From the NCBI GenBank assembly GCA_947471745.1, contig CANJKZ010000172.1, forward strand, positions 950,501-1,014,500: a stretch of 64,000 nt of DNA, in the 5' to 3' direction. The first letter of the stretch is position 1; each line of letters begins with the position of its first letter. The position numbers and the translations under genes are program-made. The DNA is from Closterium sp. Naga37s-1. Its lineage: Eukaryota > Streptophyta > Zygnematophyceae > Desmidiales > Closteriaceae. Shown piece after piece: positions 1 through 10,831 of the stretch. The notes beneath the pieces were generated by a model. That model was not told where the DNA came from. It did no database searches and saw nothing but the letters and a program-made list of their open reading frames with translations.

Positions 1-129
1 CGACGTGCGAAGTTGGCGGCTGGATTGTCGATGCGTGGATTGCGAGTGGTAACGGTGCTGACTGTGGTGCTACAGTGATGTACGCGTTGAGCAGGGATGC
101 GAAGTAAGGAAAAAGAGGTTTTCCTTACA
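1..129 (-). repeat. 3' LTR of the chromovirus (partial)
   Basis: Aligns without gaps to 6824-6952 with 3 mismatches. Read on the minus strand it begins TGTAAGGAAAACC at 129, against TGCAAGGAAAACC at 6952. The rest of the LTR lies outside the window. Confidence 0.93.
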
Positions 130-147
130 CTACCCCCCCCCCCTCTT
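130..147 (-). other. Polypurine tract of the chromovirus
   Basis: On the minus strand a run AAGAG followed by about 11 G and TAG lies directly upstream of the 3' LTR, where the plus-strand primer of LTR retrotransposons is expected. Confidence 0.8.
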
Positions 148-160
148 AAGGAGGTCCTCC

Positions 161-724
161 TTACGAAAGTGCGTGTACATCCCTCAAGTTTCGGATGCGC
201 AGATGCTTGGTGAGGACGGGGTGGTTTTCGATTCTGTCCAGGGGAACCCAATTATCTTCGGTGGGTGTACGGTCCTTCCAGCGGAGTAAGAATTCGATCC
301 TTCGGGCTCCTCGAGGGTCGCGAACCCTGTGACTCAGTATTTTTTCGGGGGTGATGATCGGTTCGGTTGGTGGTCTGGTCATGCTAGCTGGGCGATTGCG
401 TGGCAGTTGGCTCGTGGACGGGACGTAAGGGCGAAGCAGGCTGACGTGGAATGAGGGGCTGACGTACCAATCAGCCGGGAGGAGGAGGTGGGCGGTGACG
501 GGTGTGAGCATGTGGCTTATGCGAAATGGCCCACAGTATCGGGGGCGGAGTTTCGGGGTGATGGGCAGTTGGAGATTTTGGGTGTCGAGCAAAACTAAGT
601 CGTCGGGCTGATAAGTGACAGGTCTGCGGTGGCGGACGGCGTTGCGTTTAGCGATGATGTTAGCTTTTTTTATTGCGTCTGCTGCCCTGGTCCGTGCTGC
701 TTGCAAAATTTCGGCGAACTGCTG
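161..724 (-). pseudogene. Integrase C-terminus and chromodomain (chromovirus pol 3' part)
   Basis: The minus-strand frame continues integrase from 2340 after removal of the nested element (1605 bp plus 5-bp site duplication); the two parts then share one frame. It carries the integrase C-terminal beta-barrel region (PRYCGPFRI, SPSFHVSLLRPY) followed by a chromodomain (EKILSHR, EFLLRWKD, EDNWVPL) that ends at a stop at 161. Chromodomains on gypsy integrases are known to guide integration to particular chromatin. This part itself has no internal stop, but the polyprotein is broken by the insertion and by upstream lesions. Confidence 0.88.
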
Positions 725-729
725 CGCGC

Positions 730-966
730 TGTTGAGAACCATAGTAGGTAGGAAACTTAGGAGATTAGGAACTAGGGTTTTGGAGAGGTTCAGCAAGGAG
801 AACCATGGAGAGGGAAGTTGGCCAAAAGAGGAGTTTCACTATGGAATGAATACAAGATATAGGAATGGGCAAAAGGGAGGGTACACCACCAGCAGTTGAT
901 GCTAATACCTAAACTAGTACACTAGCTAGCTGTAGGCAGTTATAAGATATGCAATATAATTCAACA
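730..966 (-). repeat. 3' LTR of nested element
   Basis: 237 bp, 98.7% identical (3 substitutions) to 2098-2334. Ends TG...CA. Confidence 0.93.
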
Positions 967-1199
967 CACCCCCGTAACTGCCTACGGCTATAGCTAGTGG
1001 TGCCTGGCACCAGGTCGCCTGGAGAGCGGTTGCTGTAGCTGGGATAGGCACAGAAACAGCGGTGGCTGAGCGGCAGCACCTGTGAACGCCAGGACGGAGG
1101 AGGGCGCGGAGAGCGCGGAGGAGGGCTGGGATAGCCGGAGGGCGAAGGATGCTGGTCGCTCGCCATCTACGAGCAAACACAACTGTTGGTGAGGAGGAG

Positions 1200-1440
1200 G
1201 AAGCTGCTGGTGGTGCACAGGAGGAGAGCAAAGGAGAGGCGGCTGGAGGAGAGGAGTTAGGAGGAGGAGATGCGGCTGGAGGAGAAGAGAGGAGGAGGAG
1301 ATGCGGCTGGAGGAGAGGAGAGGAGGAGGAGATGCGGCTAGAGGAGAGGAGATAGGAGGAGGAGATGCGGCTGGAGGAGAGGAGAGGAGGAGGAGATGCG
1401 GCTGGAGGAGAGGAGAGGAGGAGGAGGAGAGGAAGTGCAG
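1200..1440 (+). repeat. Purine-rich tandem repeat inside nested element
   Basis: About seven imperfect copies of a roughly 30-bp unit built on GATGCGGCTGGAGGAGAGGA. The overlapping open frames here are by-products of the repeat. Confidence 0.85.
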
Positions 1441-2084
1441 CGGAAGGAGGAGGAGAAGGGGGAGGCGGCTGCCTGCACATACCTGCCACCCCCACACCCT
1501 CTTCCCTCCCCCCCCAAACGTGGCACGAACTGCAGATGCACGGGCAGCGATGAGGAGGAGGATTAGGGAGGGGCAGGAGGGTTCAAGGGGGCTTAAGCAC
1601 CCCCGTAGCCGCGGGCGCGAGCCTCGCCACCTCCCCCCCGCAACGTCCACCGTAGAAGAGAGCGACGGCAGGTGCGGAGGCGGGGAGCGGGGTGGCGATG
1701 GCAGGGGCGCTGGCGGCCGCTGCTGGCGCTGGCGCTCGCGACCGGCGCTGGCGCATGCCGCTGGCGCCAGCGCTGACGCTGGCGCTGGCGCTGGGGACCG
1801 GCGCTGGCGCTGGCGCTCGCGACAGTCGCTGGCGCTGGCGCACGTCGCTGGCGCTCGCGCTGGCGTCAGCGACGGTCAGAGGCGCTGGTGCTGGCGTCCG
1901 CGACCAGCGACGGGGCGACGCGACAGCGCGCGGGACGGGGCGACCAGCGCGTGGGGCGGGTAGCACGGGGCGTTCAGCGCGGGGCAGGCAACGGGCGAGC
2001 GCCTCGAAGGGCGCAGCAACGGTCGCCATGGCAACGATGGCAGCCATGGCGAACGAAAAATAACAAGGTCCTTAGAAGGACCCA

Positions 2085-2097
2085 GCTCTTAATACCA
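2085..2097 (-). other. Primer-binding site of nested element
   Basis: On the minus strand TGGTATTAAGAGC directly abuts the 5' LTR (2098-2334). It resembles the common plant initiator-tRNA-Met site TGGTATCAGAGC with two differences. Confidence 0.8.
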
Positions 2098-2334
2098 TGT
2101 TGAGAACCATAGTAGTTAGGAAACTTAGGAGATTAGGAACTAGGGTTTTGGAGAGGTTCAGCAAGGAGAACCATGGAGAGGGAAGTTGGCCAAAAGAGGA
2201 GTTTCACTATGGAATGAATACAAGATATAGGAATGGGCAAAAGGGAGGGTACACCACCAGCAGTTGATGCTAATACCTGAACTAGTATACTAGCTAGCTG
2301 TAGGCAGTTATAAGATATGCAATATAATTCAACA
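2098..2334 (-). repeat. 5' LTR of nested element
   Basis: 237 bp partner of 730-966, followed by the target duplication CGCGC at 2335-2339. Confidence 0.93.
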
Positions 2335-2339
2335 CGCGC

Positions 2340-3400
2340 GTGGGACTGGGTTGTCGGGATTCGGGGTCATGGGTACTGTTGGGTCTTGTCCGTAGTTCAG
2401 GTAAAATGGTGACTGTTGGGTCGTGGCGGATGGGGCGTTGTTGTATGCGAATTCGATGAGCGGTAGTTGCTGTTCCCACGTGTTTGGGTCGTCGCACGTG
2501 GCCCGGATGAGCTGTTCCATGGTCTGGTTTGTCCGTTCTGTCTGTCCGTCTGTTTCGGGGTGGTACGATGAACTAAACTGTAGTCGCGTGCCGAACTGCT
2601 GCCACAGGTTCCGCCAGAAGTTGCTGGTGAATTTCGTGTCTCTGTCGCTGATGATTGATGCTGGTATCCCGTGCAGTCGAACGACGATAGAGATGAAGAG
2701 GCGGGCTGTTTCTTCGGCTGTGATTGATTTTTTGCAGGCTGCGAAGTGTGCCATTTTCGTCAGTCGATCGACGACGACCAGGATCGCGTCATTCCCACTC
2801 GCCCCGGCCGGTAACCCCGTGACGAAGTCCATCGTCACCTGCTGCCAAGCACGCTCTGGAGGTGGGATTGGCTGCAACTGTCCCGCCGGCCGCTTCCGTG
2901 ATGACTTCATGATCTGGCAAGTGGGACACGATGCCACGTGTCGCTGCACGTCGGTCAACATTTCGGGCCAGTAATAATACCGCTGCAGCTGCTGCCGTGT
3001 TTTTTCTACCCCGAAATGTCCCGAGGTGACCCCGTCGTGTGCCTCCTGTAATAGTAATTCCCGAAGTAGTGTGTACCCTGGGACCCAGATGCGGTCGGTC
3101 CCGGCTTTTACGTAATAGACTCCCTTGGTTGCTGCGAACTGCTGCGAATTTCCTCCTGTGAAGAATGGGTCTGTTTGATGTCCGTGGGTAAATAGTCCTG
3201 TCAGTAGCGGGTTGGTCTGGGCGAGTAGTATCGCGTGAATCTGGGCAGTGGGGCGGGTCAGTGCGTCGGCGATGTTCGAGACTCCTTTTTTATAGGTGAC
3301 TGTGTAGTGGAAGTTTGACTCGAGGAAATCGAGCCACCGAATCTGTCGCGGGTTGAGGTGGGGCTGTGCGCGGAGGTACTGTACTGTGATCGGTGGTCTG
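2340..3400 (-). pseudogene. Chromovirus RNase H end and integrase core
   Basis: The minus-strand frame starts in the RNase H tail (YKKGVSNIADALTRP) and continues into the integrase. The zinc domain reads HFGVEKTRQQLQRYYYWP then CPTCQ. The DDE core shows TMDFVTGLP, ISDRDTKFTS and HPETDGQTERTNQ, so all three acidic residues are present. The protein breaks at the nested insertion (2334). A frame change near 3390 separates this block from the RNase H start. Confidence 0.9.
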
Positions 3401-5366
3401 TCCGTACTGTCACGTCTGCGCCGGTCAAGTAGCAGCGCCACACTTTGAACGCATGCACGATCGCGAGCATTTCGCGGTCGTGTATCGGGTAATTTCGCTC
3501 GGGCGGATGCAGTTTTCGTGACTCGTATGCGATGGGCTGTAGGCCGTTGCCGAAGTCTTGTAGCAGTACGGCTCCAATGGCGATGTCGCTTGCGTCTGTA
3601 ACAACCTCGAAGGGGCGGTGTGGGTCGGCGATGCGCAGGACGGGCGGTGAACAGAGAACAATTTTCAGGGCAGAGAAGGCAGCATGCTCTTTCTCCCCCC
3701 ACGTAAAAGCGACCCCCTTTCGCAGTAAATCGGTCAGCGGGGCAGTCAATTGTGCCATGTCGGGGACGAACCGACGCATATAATTAACGAACCCTAAAAA
3801 ACTCTATAGCTCCGTGATGTTTGTCGGGGGACGCCACGCTTTTACCGTATCCAGCTTCTTTGGGTCGATTTCAACTCCAGCCTCCGAAATAACGTGCCCC
3901 AAAAATTCTAACCTATCCTGGAAGAACTCACACTTGGAACCCTTGGTCAGTAGGCGGTGCTCTTCTAAAACCTAAAAAACCGCTTCCAGATCCACTAAGT
4001 GCTGCTGCTTATCCCGACTGTAAACTAGGATGTCGTCGAGGTAAACGATGACGCATTTATCTAAGAGCGGCCTAAATGCCTCGTTCATGGTCATCTGAAA
4101 AGTCGCCGGTGCGTTGGTTAGCCCGAAAGGCATCACAGTGTACTCGAATGACCCGTACCTAGTCCTAAATGCTGTCTTGGCGCAGTCCGATGGTTCGACC
4201 CGAATCTGATGGTAACCCCCCCGTAAATCTATTTTCGAAAACACCCGTGCTGTTCGCAGTTGGTCGATCAGTTTGTCGGCGCGGGGAATGGGGTATCGCG
4301 ACTTGACAGTTACCCTGTTCAGTGCTCTGTAGTCGATACACATGCAAAAACCCCCGTCTTTTTTCGGCGTGAACAGTATCGGTGCGGCGAATGGTGACGA
4401 GCTTGGTCGGATGAATTTTTTCTCTAACAGGTAATCTAACTGCTTCCTTAGTTCGTCGAGCTCGGGCTGTGTCAGTCTGAACTGGCGCTGTACAGTTGGC
4501 TCTGCCCCTGGTTCTAATTCGATTCGGTGGTCATGTGCTCGCTGAGGTGGCAATCCTTCCGGTAAGTCGTCGGGGAAGATCCCGGGGTACCGTTTCAACA
4601 GTTCCTGTAATTCGTGCGGTACAGCTGCCAGCAGTTTCTTGAAATCGCTCGGCTGCTCTGCGTTCTCTACTACTACGATATCTACTGCGTACACGTCAGC
4701 TCCAGCAGCGACAGCCCGTTTCATTGTGATGGCGTTGACGTGCACCGTTGACGACTCGGGCGACTGCCAGCGAGGTAGTTGGACCCAGTTACCACCACGT
4801 CGCACGGTGCAGTTACCCTTCGTCCAGTCAATTCGCGGGTTATACCGTCGCAGCCAATCGCACCCAAGTAAAATATCGTGCCCATCCAGTGTCGTTGCGA
4901 GCATTTCCTGTGTAAACCCGAAATTCCCCCCGCAGCGGACTTTGACTCTCTCTACCTTTTCCCGTATGGCCAGCGGCGTGCCGTCGACTAAGCGTGCGTC
5001 TATCTCCGGTAAGCAACGGCTAAGTGTCAGTTGTAGTTTTGCGGTTGCGGTATTAACTAAACTGTGGCTTGCTCCTCCGTCAATAAAAATCTTCACTGCT
5101 GCTCCCTGTATTTTCCCGTGGATCAGTACTGGGCAATCCGTCGCTGTACCCTCCTTATTCATCCGAGCCCGATCGATGGCGTGAATCGGTACTGTGACTC
5201 GGTGAGGGTCGGTGTGGTTGGGCGAGCAGGCAGTCTCGTCAGTAGTTGGCCCAACTTCTACTGACTGCTGGCGTTTCCCTGCCTCTGAGACTCCCTCCCC
5301 TGCTCTGCTCCGCGGCGCCTTAGCTCCTCTGGGCATTCGCTCTTGTGATGGCCCGGCCTGTTGCAA
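3400..5366 (-). pseudogene. Chromovirus protease, reverse transcriptase and RNase H N-terminal part
   Basis: The aspartic protease is seen as [11 protein letters not shown] (the usual D-S/T-G is D-G-G here). Reverse transcriptase follows with [43 protein letters not shown] and the catalytic YLDD. Thumb and RNase H follow (FVNYMRRFVPDM, VVTDASDIAIGAVLLQ). Two TAG stops interrupt one frame, at 3972 after LEAVF and near 3806 before SFLGFVNY; each is explicable as CAG to TAG. This frame lies -1 relative to the zinc-knuckle frame, as at a Gag-Pol junction, overlapping it at 5258-5366. Confidence 0.92.
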
Positions 5367-6435
5367 GCAAAGCAGCGCCCCTTAAACGGCGCGGCAGCTG
5401 CATTCGTCGCAACGGCGTTCACAGTGGCGTGCTCGATCGGTCCCCGAGGACGATGTCCGTAGTAGAACCCGGTCTCGGTCGACGTAGGATGTCGATTTTC
5501 TCGGCGAGCGCGAGAATCTCGTTGAAATTCGAGAGCCCGCGTAGCATGATTTCGTGCGAGATGTCCGGTTTCAGCCCTCCGACGTAACGGTCCACCCGCT
5601 CCGCTTCGTGCATGTAGCCGACCTGCTCGCAAAGTGCGAGAAAACCGCTCGTGTAATCTTGAACCGATCCGAGCTGCCGCCAAGTGCGCAATCTCTGACG
5701 CGCCGAAATAGAAGCTGCGATCGGCTCGAAGCGCGCCCGAAGCCCTGCGCACCACGCATCCCACGTGCTGTATTGGGCGGTCTCGCAGAATGAACTCCAG
5801 GTGACAGCTGGACCTGTGGGCCCTTCCTCTTGCGACGGTGGCTCGTAGGCGCGTGGCGACGTCACGATGACTCGCCACCAGTCCACGGCGGGGCCCCTTA
5901 GCAGCGAAACGGCATACCGAATCTTCGCTGCGTCCGACTCGACGTAATTTGCGTCGAAGAAGACGTTCATCGTGAAGACCCACGATTGAACCGTCGGACC
6001 TCCACGTTGGCTCGGGTCGAAACAGGGCGGGCGTTGCGGCTTGAGTGGCATTGGTGCCATGAAGGCCTGTTCGCCACTTGTCGCCGCGAATTCCACGTGC
6101 CGACGGTCTTCGCGAGGCTCCCGCGGGCTTGGCGCGCCCCTGTTTCCTCCCATGCCAGGCATTGGTTGGGCGGCGCTATCACTGGCTGCGCCCGAGCGCT
6201 GTCCCATGCTGTCGTGTTATGTTGGTGTACCGGACGAGATGACGATCGGCTCGTCCGATTGCGCAGGTGCATTTGTTGGTGCGTGTGGTGCTGCCGGAGT
6301 GTTCACCGTGGATTGCTGACGCGCGGAATCACGTTCCGCTGTGAGCGTCGCAATTTCGAGCGCCGAATCTTCGAGTTGGCGCACCAGGCGGTCGAGTTGC
6401 TCCTGCGTCAATGTGGCGAGCGTGAATTCGGCCAT
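5258..6435 (-). pseudogene. Chromovirus Gag (capsid and zinc knuckle)
   Basis: The likely start is the ATG at 6435 (MAEFTLATLTQEQLDRLV). The frame has a TAA at 6217 and then resumes as the capsid domain (VQSWVFTMNVFF, LLRGPAVDWWR, YVGGLKPDI). A frame change near 5450 leads to the CCHC knuckle [14 protein letters not shown]. The stop is explicable as CAA to TAA. Gag packages element RNA and forms the virus-like particle. Confidence 0.88.
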
Positions 6436-6593
6436 GGCGGGGGTGTCGGGCGAGCTCAGCGAGAGCCTCAGTCGTGGCCGTGCGTGCTTACGAGAGAGCA
6501 CTACGAGTGGTATCGCTGAGAGACGTCTACCCCCCCCAAAAATTGAGATAGTGGGGAAGCGAAGGTGTGGGTGCGGTCCGAGAAGAGATCGTA

Positions 6594-6607
6594 GGCTCTG
6601 AATACCA
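6594..6607 (-). other. Primer-binding site of the chromovirus
   Basis: The minus strand reads TGGTATTCAGAGCC two bases inside the 5' LTR. This is the initiator-tRNA-Met type with one extra base. Confidence 0.78.
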
Positions 6608-6609
6608 AG

Positions 6610-6952
6610 TGTTACGAGTGCAATTGAGTGAACGAGCGAGAATTGCACTATCGAAGCAAGAGTACAATGAGCGAAGGCATGAGCGAAGAATATATAGCGA
6701 AACTACAGTGGTAACGGTAATGGACTGTGGTTGTCGCGCGACGGGCCTGGGACTGAGGTTGGGAAAAGTGTCGAAGCGGAGGCCCGGAGCGCTGGTTACC
6801 CGCCGAGCCGTGAGGTCGGGGTGCGACGTGCGAAGTTGGCGGGTGGATTGTCGATGCGAGGATTGCGAGTGGTAACGGTGCTGACTGTGGTGCTACAGTG
6901 ATGTACGCGTTGAGCAGGGATGCGAAGTAAGGAAAAAGAGGTTTTCCTTGCA
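6610..6952 (-). repeat. 5' LTR of the chromovirus
   Basis: 343 bp. The minus strand starts TGCAAGG at 6952 and ends GTAACA at 6610, next to the primer site. Its outer 129 bp match the partial 3' LTR at 1-129. Confidence 0.9.
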
Positions 6953-7301
6953 AGTATGTAAAAGTCTTGACATGCGTACTTGCAAATATTTCAAGTGATC
7001 CTAATCGCTGTATGGATAACTCAACATTTGCGCCTGCACTCAATAACGGGTGTTTTCTATCTTCTATGGCGTGTGATGTGTAGTTTTCGCTGTGAGTGAT
7101 TGTTGCAACACACGCAAATGCGCAACGACGACTGGCCAAGAGCGATCATGGCTGGAATCACCGGCGACCTCAGGTTAGCGTGAGCGATCATGGCTGGAAA
7201 TGTAGCGGCCGAGCTGGAAGCGAGAGGTTATGGGGAGCTTGAAATATTTGCTAAGTTAGTCACTAGGTCGAAAGCTTTACCTAGAAACTTCTCTCTTGGC
7301 C

Positions 7302-7590
7302 ATGGCGTTCAGAGTTGGTTCGGGAAGAATTTGCCGAGAACTTGAACGAGGCAGGTGTGCGAGGACCTTCAGAGGGGCAAGGATGATGGCCGCAGCGCAT
7401 TGAGAGGGTAACTATTCACGTCTGTACATCTGATGGGCTTCAGCGCGTTGTATTCTGGTTCGGTAGTCGTTAGTTCTGAGAGAGCTTTGTTCGCGTGCTG
7501 CGCAGAGTCAACGCCCACGAAGTCGCGAGATGAGGCAGCTGCTGAGGGGGTGAAAGGTGGCGAACGAAGCGCATCTGAGCACGGGTGAGT
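7302..7590 (+). pseudogene. NDUFS8 exon 1-2 pseudogene, copy A
   Basis: The exon-1 copy (7302-7407) is exactly as long as the functional exon 1 (106 bp) and keeps the GT donor. It codes for a related presequence start (MAFRVGSGRICRELERG) but has a TGA where the functional copy has CGA (7401-7403). The exon-2 copy begins at 7506 after a CAG acceptor (TCAACGCCCACGAAGTCGCG) and is disrupted by small insertions. No later NDUFS8 exons follow. Confidence 0.85.
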
Positions 7591-7613
7591 TGCCCTGCTC
7601 TCCTCCGAAGGTG

Positions 7614-7615
<2 letters not shown>

Positions 7616-7654
<39 letters not shown>

Positions 7655-8052
7655 GGTAATTGCAAATATACACCGAAGGGCAAGTGTACACAAGCAAGAA
7701 CGGTCGTAACCGTGCGTGAGGAGTCAGAGTGACCTCTTTCTCCAGATAAGATTCATTCAGGGCCTGATATTGCGTGCCCTCCGCGCCGACCAAAGTGATG
7801 CAAAACCATTTGTCCACTTCAGCTTGGGACCATCTGCCTTTATCCTCTTCAACATGTCCCACTCCTTCGATGAATCCCGCCGCTTCTGTTTCCGCCACGT
7901 CGTCCCGAAATGATGGGTGTACAGCTTCACATGCTGACGGAAAGCCATCTCGATCCTTCGTAAGACACGTTGCGTTCTGAATCTCTCCCCTCTGAAAACA
8001 GCATCACACCGTTCCAGCCACAGTTGGTGCAGTGCAATGGACGTCAGCGTCA
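7616..8052 (-). mobile_element. 5'-truncated LINE fragment with poly(A) and target duplication
   Basis: 437 bp inserted into copy A. It is flanked by the 14-bp direct repeat CCTCCGAAGGTGCT at 7602-7615 and 8053-8066. A run of about 36 T at its left end is the poly(A) tail read on the minus strand. The minus strand codes for the end of a plant-type LINE ORF2 (ALHQLWLERCDAVFRGERF through WSARRARNIRP, then stop). Poly(A), 5' truncation and a 14-bp duplication are hallmarks of target-primed reverse transcription. It looks different from the 51-56 kb LINE. Confidence 0.9.
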
Positions 8053-8066
8053 CCTCCGAAGGTGCT

Positions 8067-9000
8067 GTGCTGAGGGGGCGAAAGGTGGCGAAAGCAGCTG
8101 ATGGGGTGAGAATGGGGGAGAAAGAAGAGGAGTGCTGACTGTGAGGGTTTTGCTCTTTTTCTGCGACCTGCGCGGCCAGGTGCCAGGTGAGGGGGACGAG
8201 GAGGGAAGTGCGGGGCGAGTGAGGGCGGTGTTTGGCGTGTGTTGTGAGAGCGAGGGTGGGAGGGGGGAAGGGGTAAGAGCTGACACGGGGAGAGAGGAGA
8301 GAGAGAGAGGGTTCAGCGCGTTGTATGCCTCTGAACACATTTTTTTGTTGTTTTTCACCCCCACTTGCACTTTCTCTCCACCTCCGCTTCTGCCTTCCCC
8401 CCTTCCTCAATTATTCCACCTTTCCTCCTCCCCTGTGCCACTAGCAGCTTAAGGGAATTCCGCTGCTTACAGTCTTCTCCCATTCCTCTCTATCCCAAGT
8501 ACCTGCCAACATGGGTTAGCAGAATACCTCAATGACGTAAGAAGCATGCATTGTAACATAGGGGATCTCGTGGTGGTGGTGGTCCTGTTTTAATGTCCCG
8601 AAGATATCCTTTTTTAGCATCTATATCTTAGCATTTGATTTTATCCTGTACTGGCTCCTCTCTCTCCTCCTTTCAATGCTCAACCCACTCTGTCTTCCCC
8701 GTGCCACATCCCTGTGTCCATGCCCCACGGTCATCCTTGGTTGGAGCTCCAATCTTGATTTTTGCGAACAAGCAGGTGTGTGTGTGCAATGGGGAAGCAT
8801 GACAGAGGTGGGAGGGAGGCATGGGGAAAGTGGAGCGCGGGAGAAGGAAGCATGCGCAGCAGCATCGTGCTGGCGCAGGTTGTGGAGAGGACGAGATGGA
8901 TTTGTGTTGGAGATGGAATGATGATTTGGGGAGGAGGGAGGGAGGGGGGGGGGAGGATCGGTTGGAGTAACCTTCTTCTTCCCTGCCCTCCTCCCTGTGC
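8067..9000. other. Intergenic/intronic sequence of copy A
   Basis: Alignable in patches to 14820-15650 of copy B, for example AATGGGGGAGAA, GGCCAGGTG and AGCAGCATCGTGCTGGCGCA. I see no intact gene. Confidence 0.6.
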
Positions 9001-9008
9001 CCTTTGCA

Positions 9009-10137
9009 CGGGACCTACCACCAGAGGCAGTGGGTGTGGAGGACTTGACTCACTGCCTGCAACAGTTACCTTCAGATGCCTGAAAATCTCATCACCACCT
9101 GCCGCTCATCCTTTCACACCTCCCTGCCGCACCCCCCTCACACATCCCTCTCCTGCCTCTCTTGCCCACCTCCCATTTGCCTCCCACACCCACCTCCCTC
9201 GCCAACCTCCCTCTCCGACCTGCCTCTGACCGCCACCCTACAGGACCTGGGCAGTGGGCGAGGAGGACTTGACGCACTGCCTTGACTCCCACCTGCCTCA
9301 ACGGTCGCTCTGCCCGTGTGTGCCTATGATGGGTGAGATGGGCGTGGGGGAGGGGGAGGGGGAAGGGGAAGGGAGGTGGAAAGGGGGGATGAAACGGGGG
9401 GGGGGGGGAGAGAAGGGATGGGAGGGGGCAAGGGGTGCTCAAGGGACCTCAAGGGGCGGTCTGCCATGGATGCCTGTGTGCGCCTAATGGGTGCGATGAG
9501 GGGGGGGAGGGGGAAGGGGAGAAGGAGAAAGGGTGGGGGGGGGAGGTGGGGATGGTTGGGAGGAGAGGAGGGAAAAAAGGAGGGGGCATCAGGGGAGGAG
9601 ATTGTGGTTTGGAGAGGGAGGGGGGGCGGGGAAGGGGGGCAATGCTGAGGGTGTGCAAGGGTTGGGGTGTGATAACAGATGAGCGTATGATGTGTGAGCG
9701 AGGTGATGTGGGTGGGGGAAGAGTTGAGCGTGTGGGAACAGCTTTTGGGTGTGTTTGAGCAATGCAAGTGGTTGTTACGAAGGGATTGGAGGGAGGTGGG
9801 GAGCCTGAAGTGGAAGGAATTTTTGCGCTTTGAGTTCCCTGTGATTGTACATCTTGTGCAGATGCAGTTTGATAAAAGGTTGAGTCGTCGTGTTGTTGGC
9901 CTCTGTGTGTCTGCTCGTGTGTGTCTGTGTGTTTGTGTGTGAGAGAGAGGGGAGTGTGTCTGACTGTGTGTCTGCTTTTGCGACCATATGTGTGCATGGC
10001 AAATATAATATGTGTGCACGCCAATGTGTGTGCAGCAAGGGGGTGAGGGAGGGAGTGACGTGGCTGGTGGAGGCAATGAGGAAGAGCCAACGAGCAGACC
10101 TCATCAAGCAAAGGGCCGATGCTGCTGCTGCCTTCTG
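9009..10137 (+). pseudogene. ARF-like GTPase C-terminal exons, degraded copy A
   Basis: Counterpart of the copy B exons at 15855-16985. The G4-motif exon copies (near 9009 and 9244) have lost the frame: the latter reaches TGA after 13 codons. The last exon (from 10036 after a CAG) still reads REGVTWLVEAMRKSQRADLI but ends in TGA at 10137 where copy B has CGA. Non-functional. Confidence 0.6.
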
Positions 10138-10831
10138 ATATGGGCTCCGTGGGTGAGGGCATCTCAGGTGATCCGTAGAGGGAAGGAGGACGAGGGGAGA
10201 GGCAGTTGGAGGGTTGGAGAAGGAACAGGAGGAGGCAGGTGATTGGACATGCCATAATGCTTGAAGCATAGACTTAGTGGTGCTGCTCCTGTCAGCTGTT
10301 TGTGAAGGCAAGAATGTAGGTTTAGCGGTGCTAGATATGTGAGTGTGGTTGTATGTGGTGAGAAAAAAGTGGCAGGACATGTGTAGCTGTCAAGTCAAAT
10401 GCTGCCTGGTCGCAACTGCCCAATAAAGGTGTAGAACAAAGTAGCTGTAATATATGATTGGTGCTACTACCTGATAGATTTTCCAGCTCGAAAAAATGAA
10501 GACACAGAGATGTTTCACCTTGAGGACAAGACATGATTGGATGCAGAGCTGGTTTGGTGTGGTTCACATTCAAATGTTTATATTTCAAGAATGCTATATG
10601 GAGACATACTATAGAGAGTTCAGATTCTTGATCTCCCATCTCGAGTTCATCCCCCTCTAGTACAAGCCCATCTCAAGAATCCCTAGACACTGCCGTGGAA
10701 GTCGATTCAAAATTACTTCTTCGCAGTCACTTCCCGCCATTTCGAAGTGCGTTGGGTAACCAGACCCGTTTTGGTTCGGCGGCGTCTGTCCATCCCGCCG
10801 TAATTGCGTTTCGCTTCGCATACGTTTAGTG

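Larger units (their letters stand above)
730..2334 (-). mobile_element. Complete non-autonomous LTR element (TRIM/LARD-like) nested in integrase
   Basis: Two 237-bp LTRs (730-966 and 2098-2334) differ at only 3 positions and flank 1131 bp. The element is bounded by the perfect 5-bp target duplication CGCGC at 725-729 and 2335-2339. LTRs start TGTTGA and end TCAACA. A primer site abutting the right LTR (2085-2097) and a short G-rich tract next to the left LTR give minus orientation. I see no Gag or Pol. The inside is a purine-rich tandem array (1200-1440) and a GCTGGC-rich stretch (1690-1900). High LTR identity and an intact target duplication show a recent insertion that must have been mobilised in trans. 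Confidence 0.93.
1..6952 (-). mobile_element. Ty3/gypsy chromovirus, decayed, 3' end cut by window
   Basis: LTR retrotransposon read right to left: 5' LTR (6610-6952), tRNA-type primer site, Gag, protease, reverse transcriptase, RNase H, integrase with terminal chromodomain, polypurine tract, then the first 129 bp of the 3' LTR at the window edge. Domain order and chromodomain place it in the chromovirus branch of Ty3/gypsy. The visible LTR parts differ at 3 of 129 positions without indels. Despite this the coding region has in-frame stops near 6217, 3972 and 3806 and frame changes near 5450 and 3390, so this copy cannot be autonomous. A second LTR element is nested in it at 730-2334. The right flank begins the segmental duplication at 6953. 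Confidence 0.93.

Noticed and set aside
1149-2103. ORFs inside the nested LTR element
   Set aside because: They arise from purine and GCTGGC repeats. No Gag or Pol motif is visible in any frame.
7616-7651. Poly-T run as a terminator or assembly artefact
   Set aside because: Its place at one end of a segment flanked by 14-bp direct repeats and LINE coding sequence shows it is a retrotransposon poly(A) tail.
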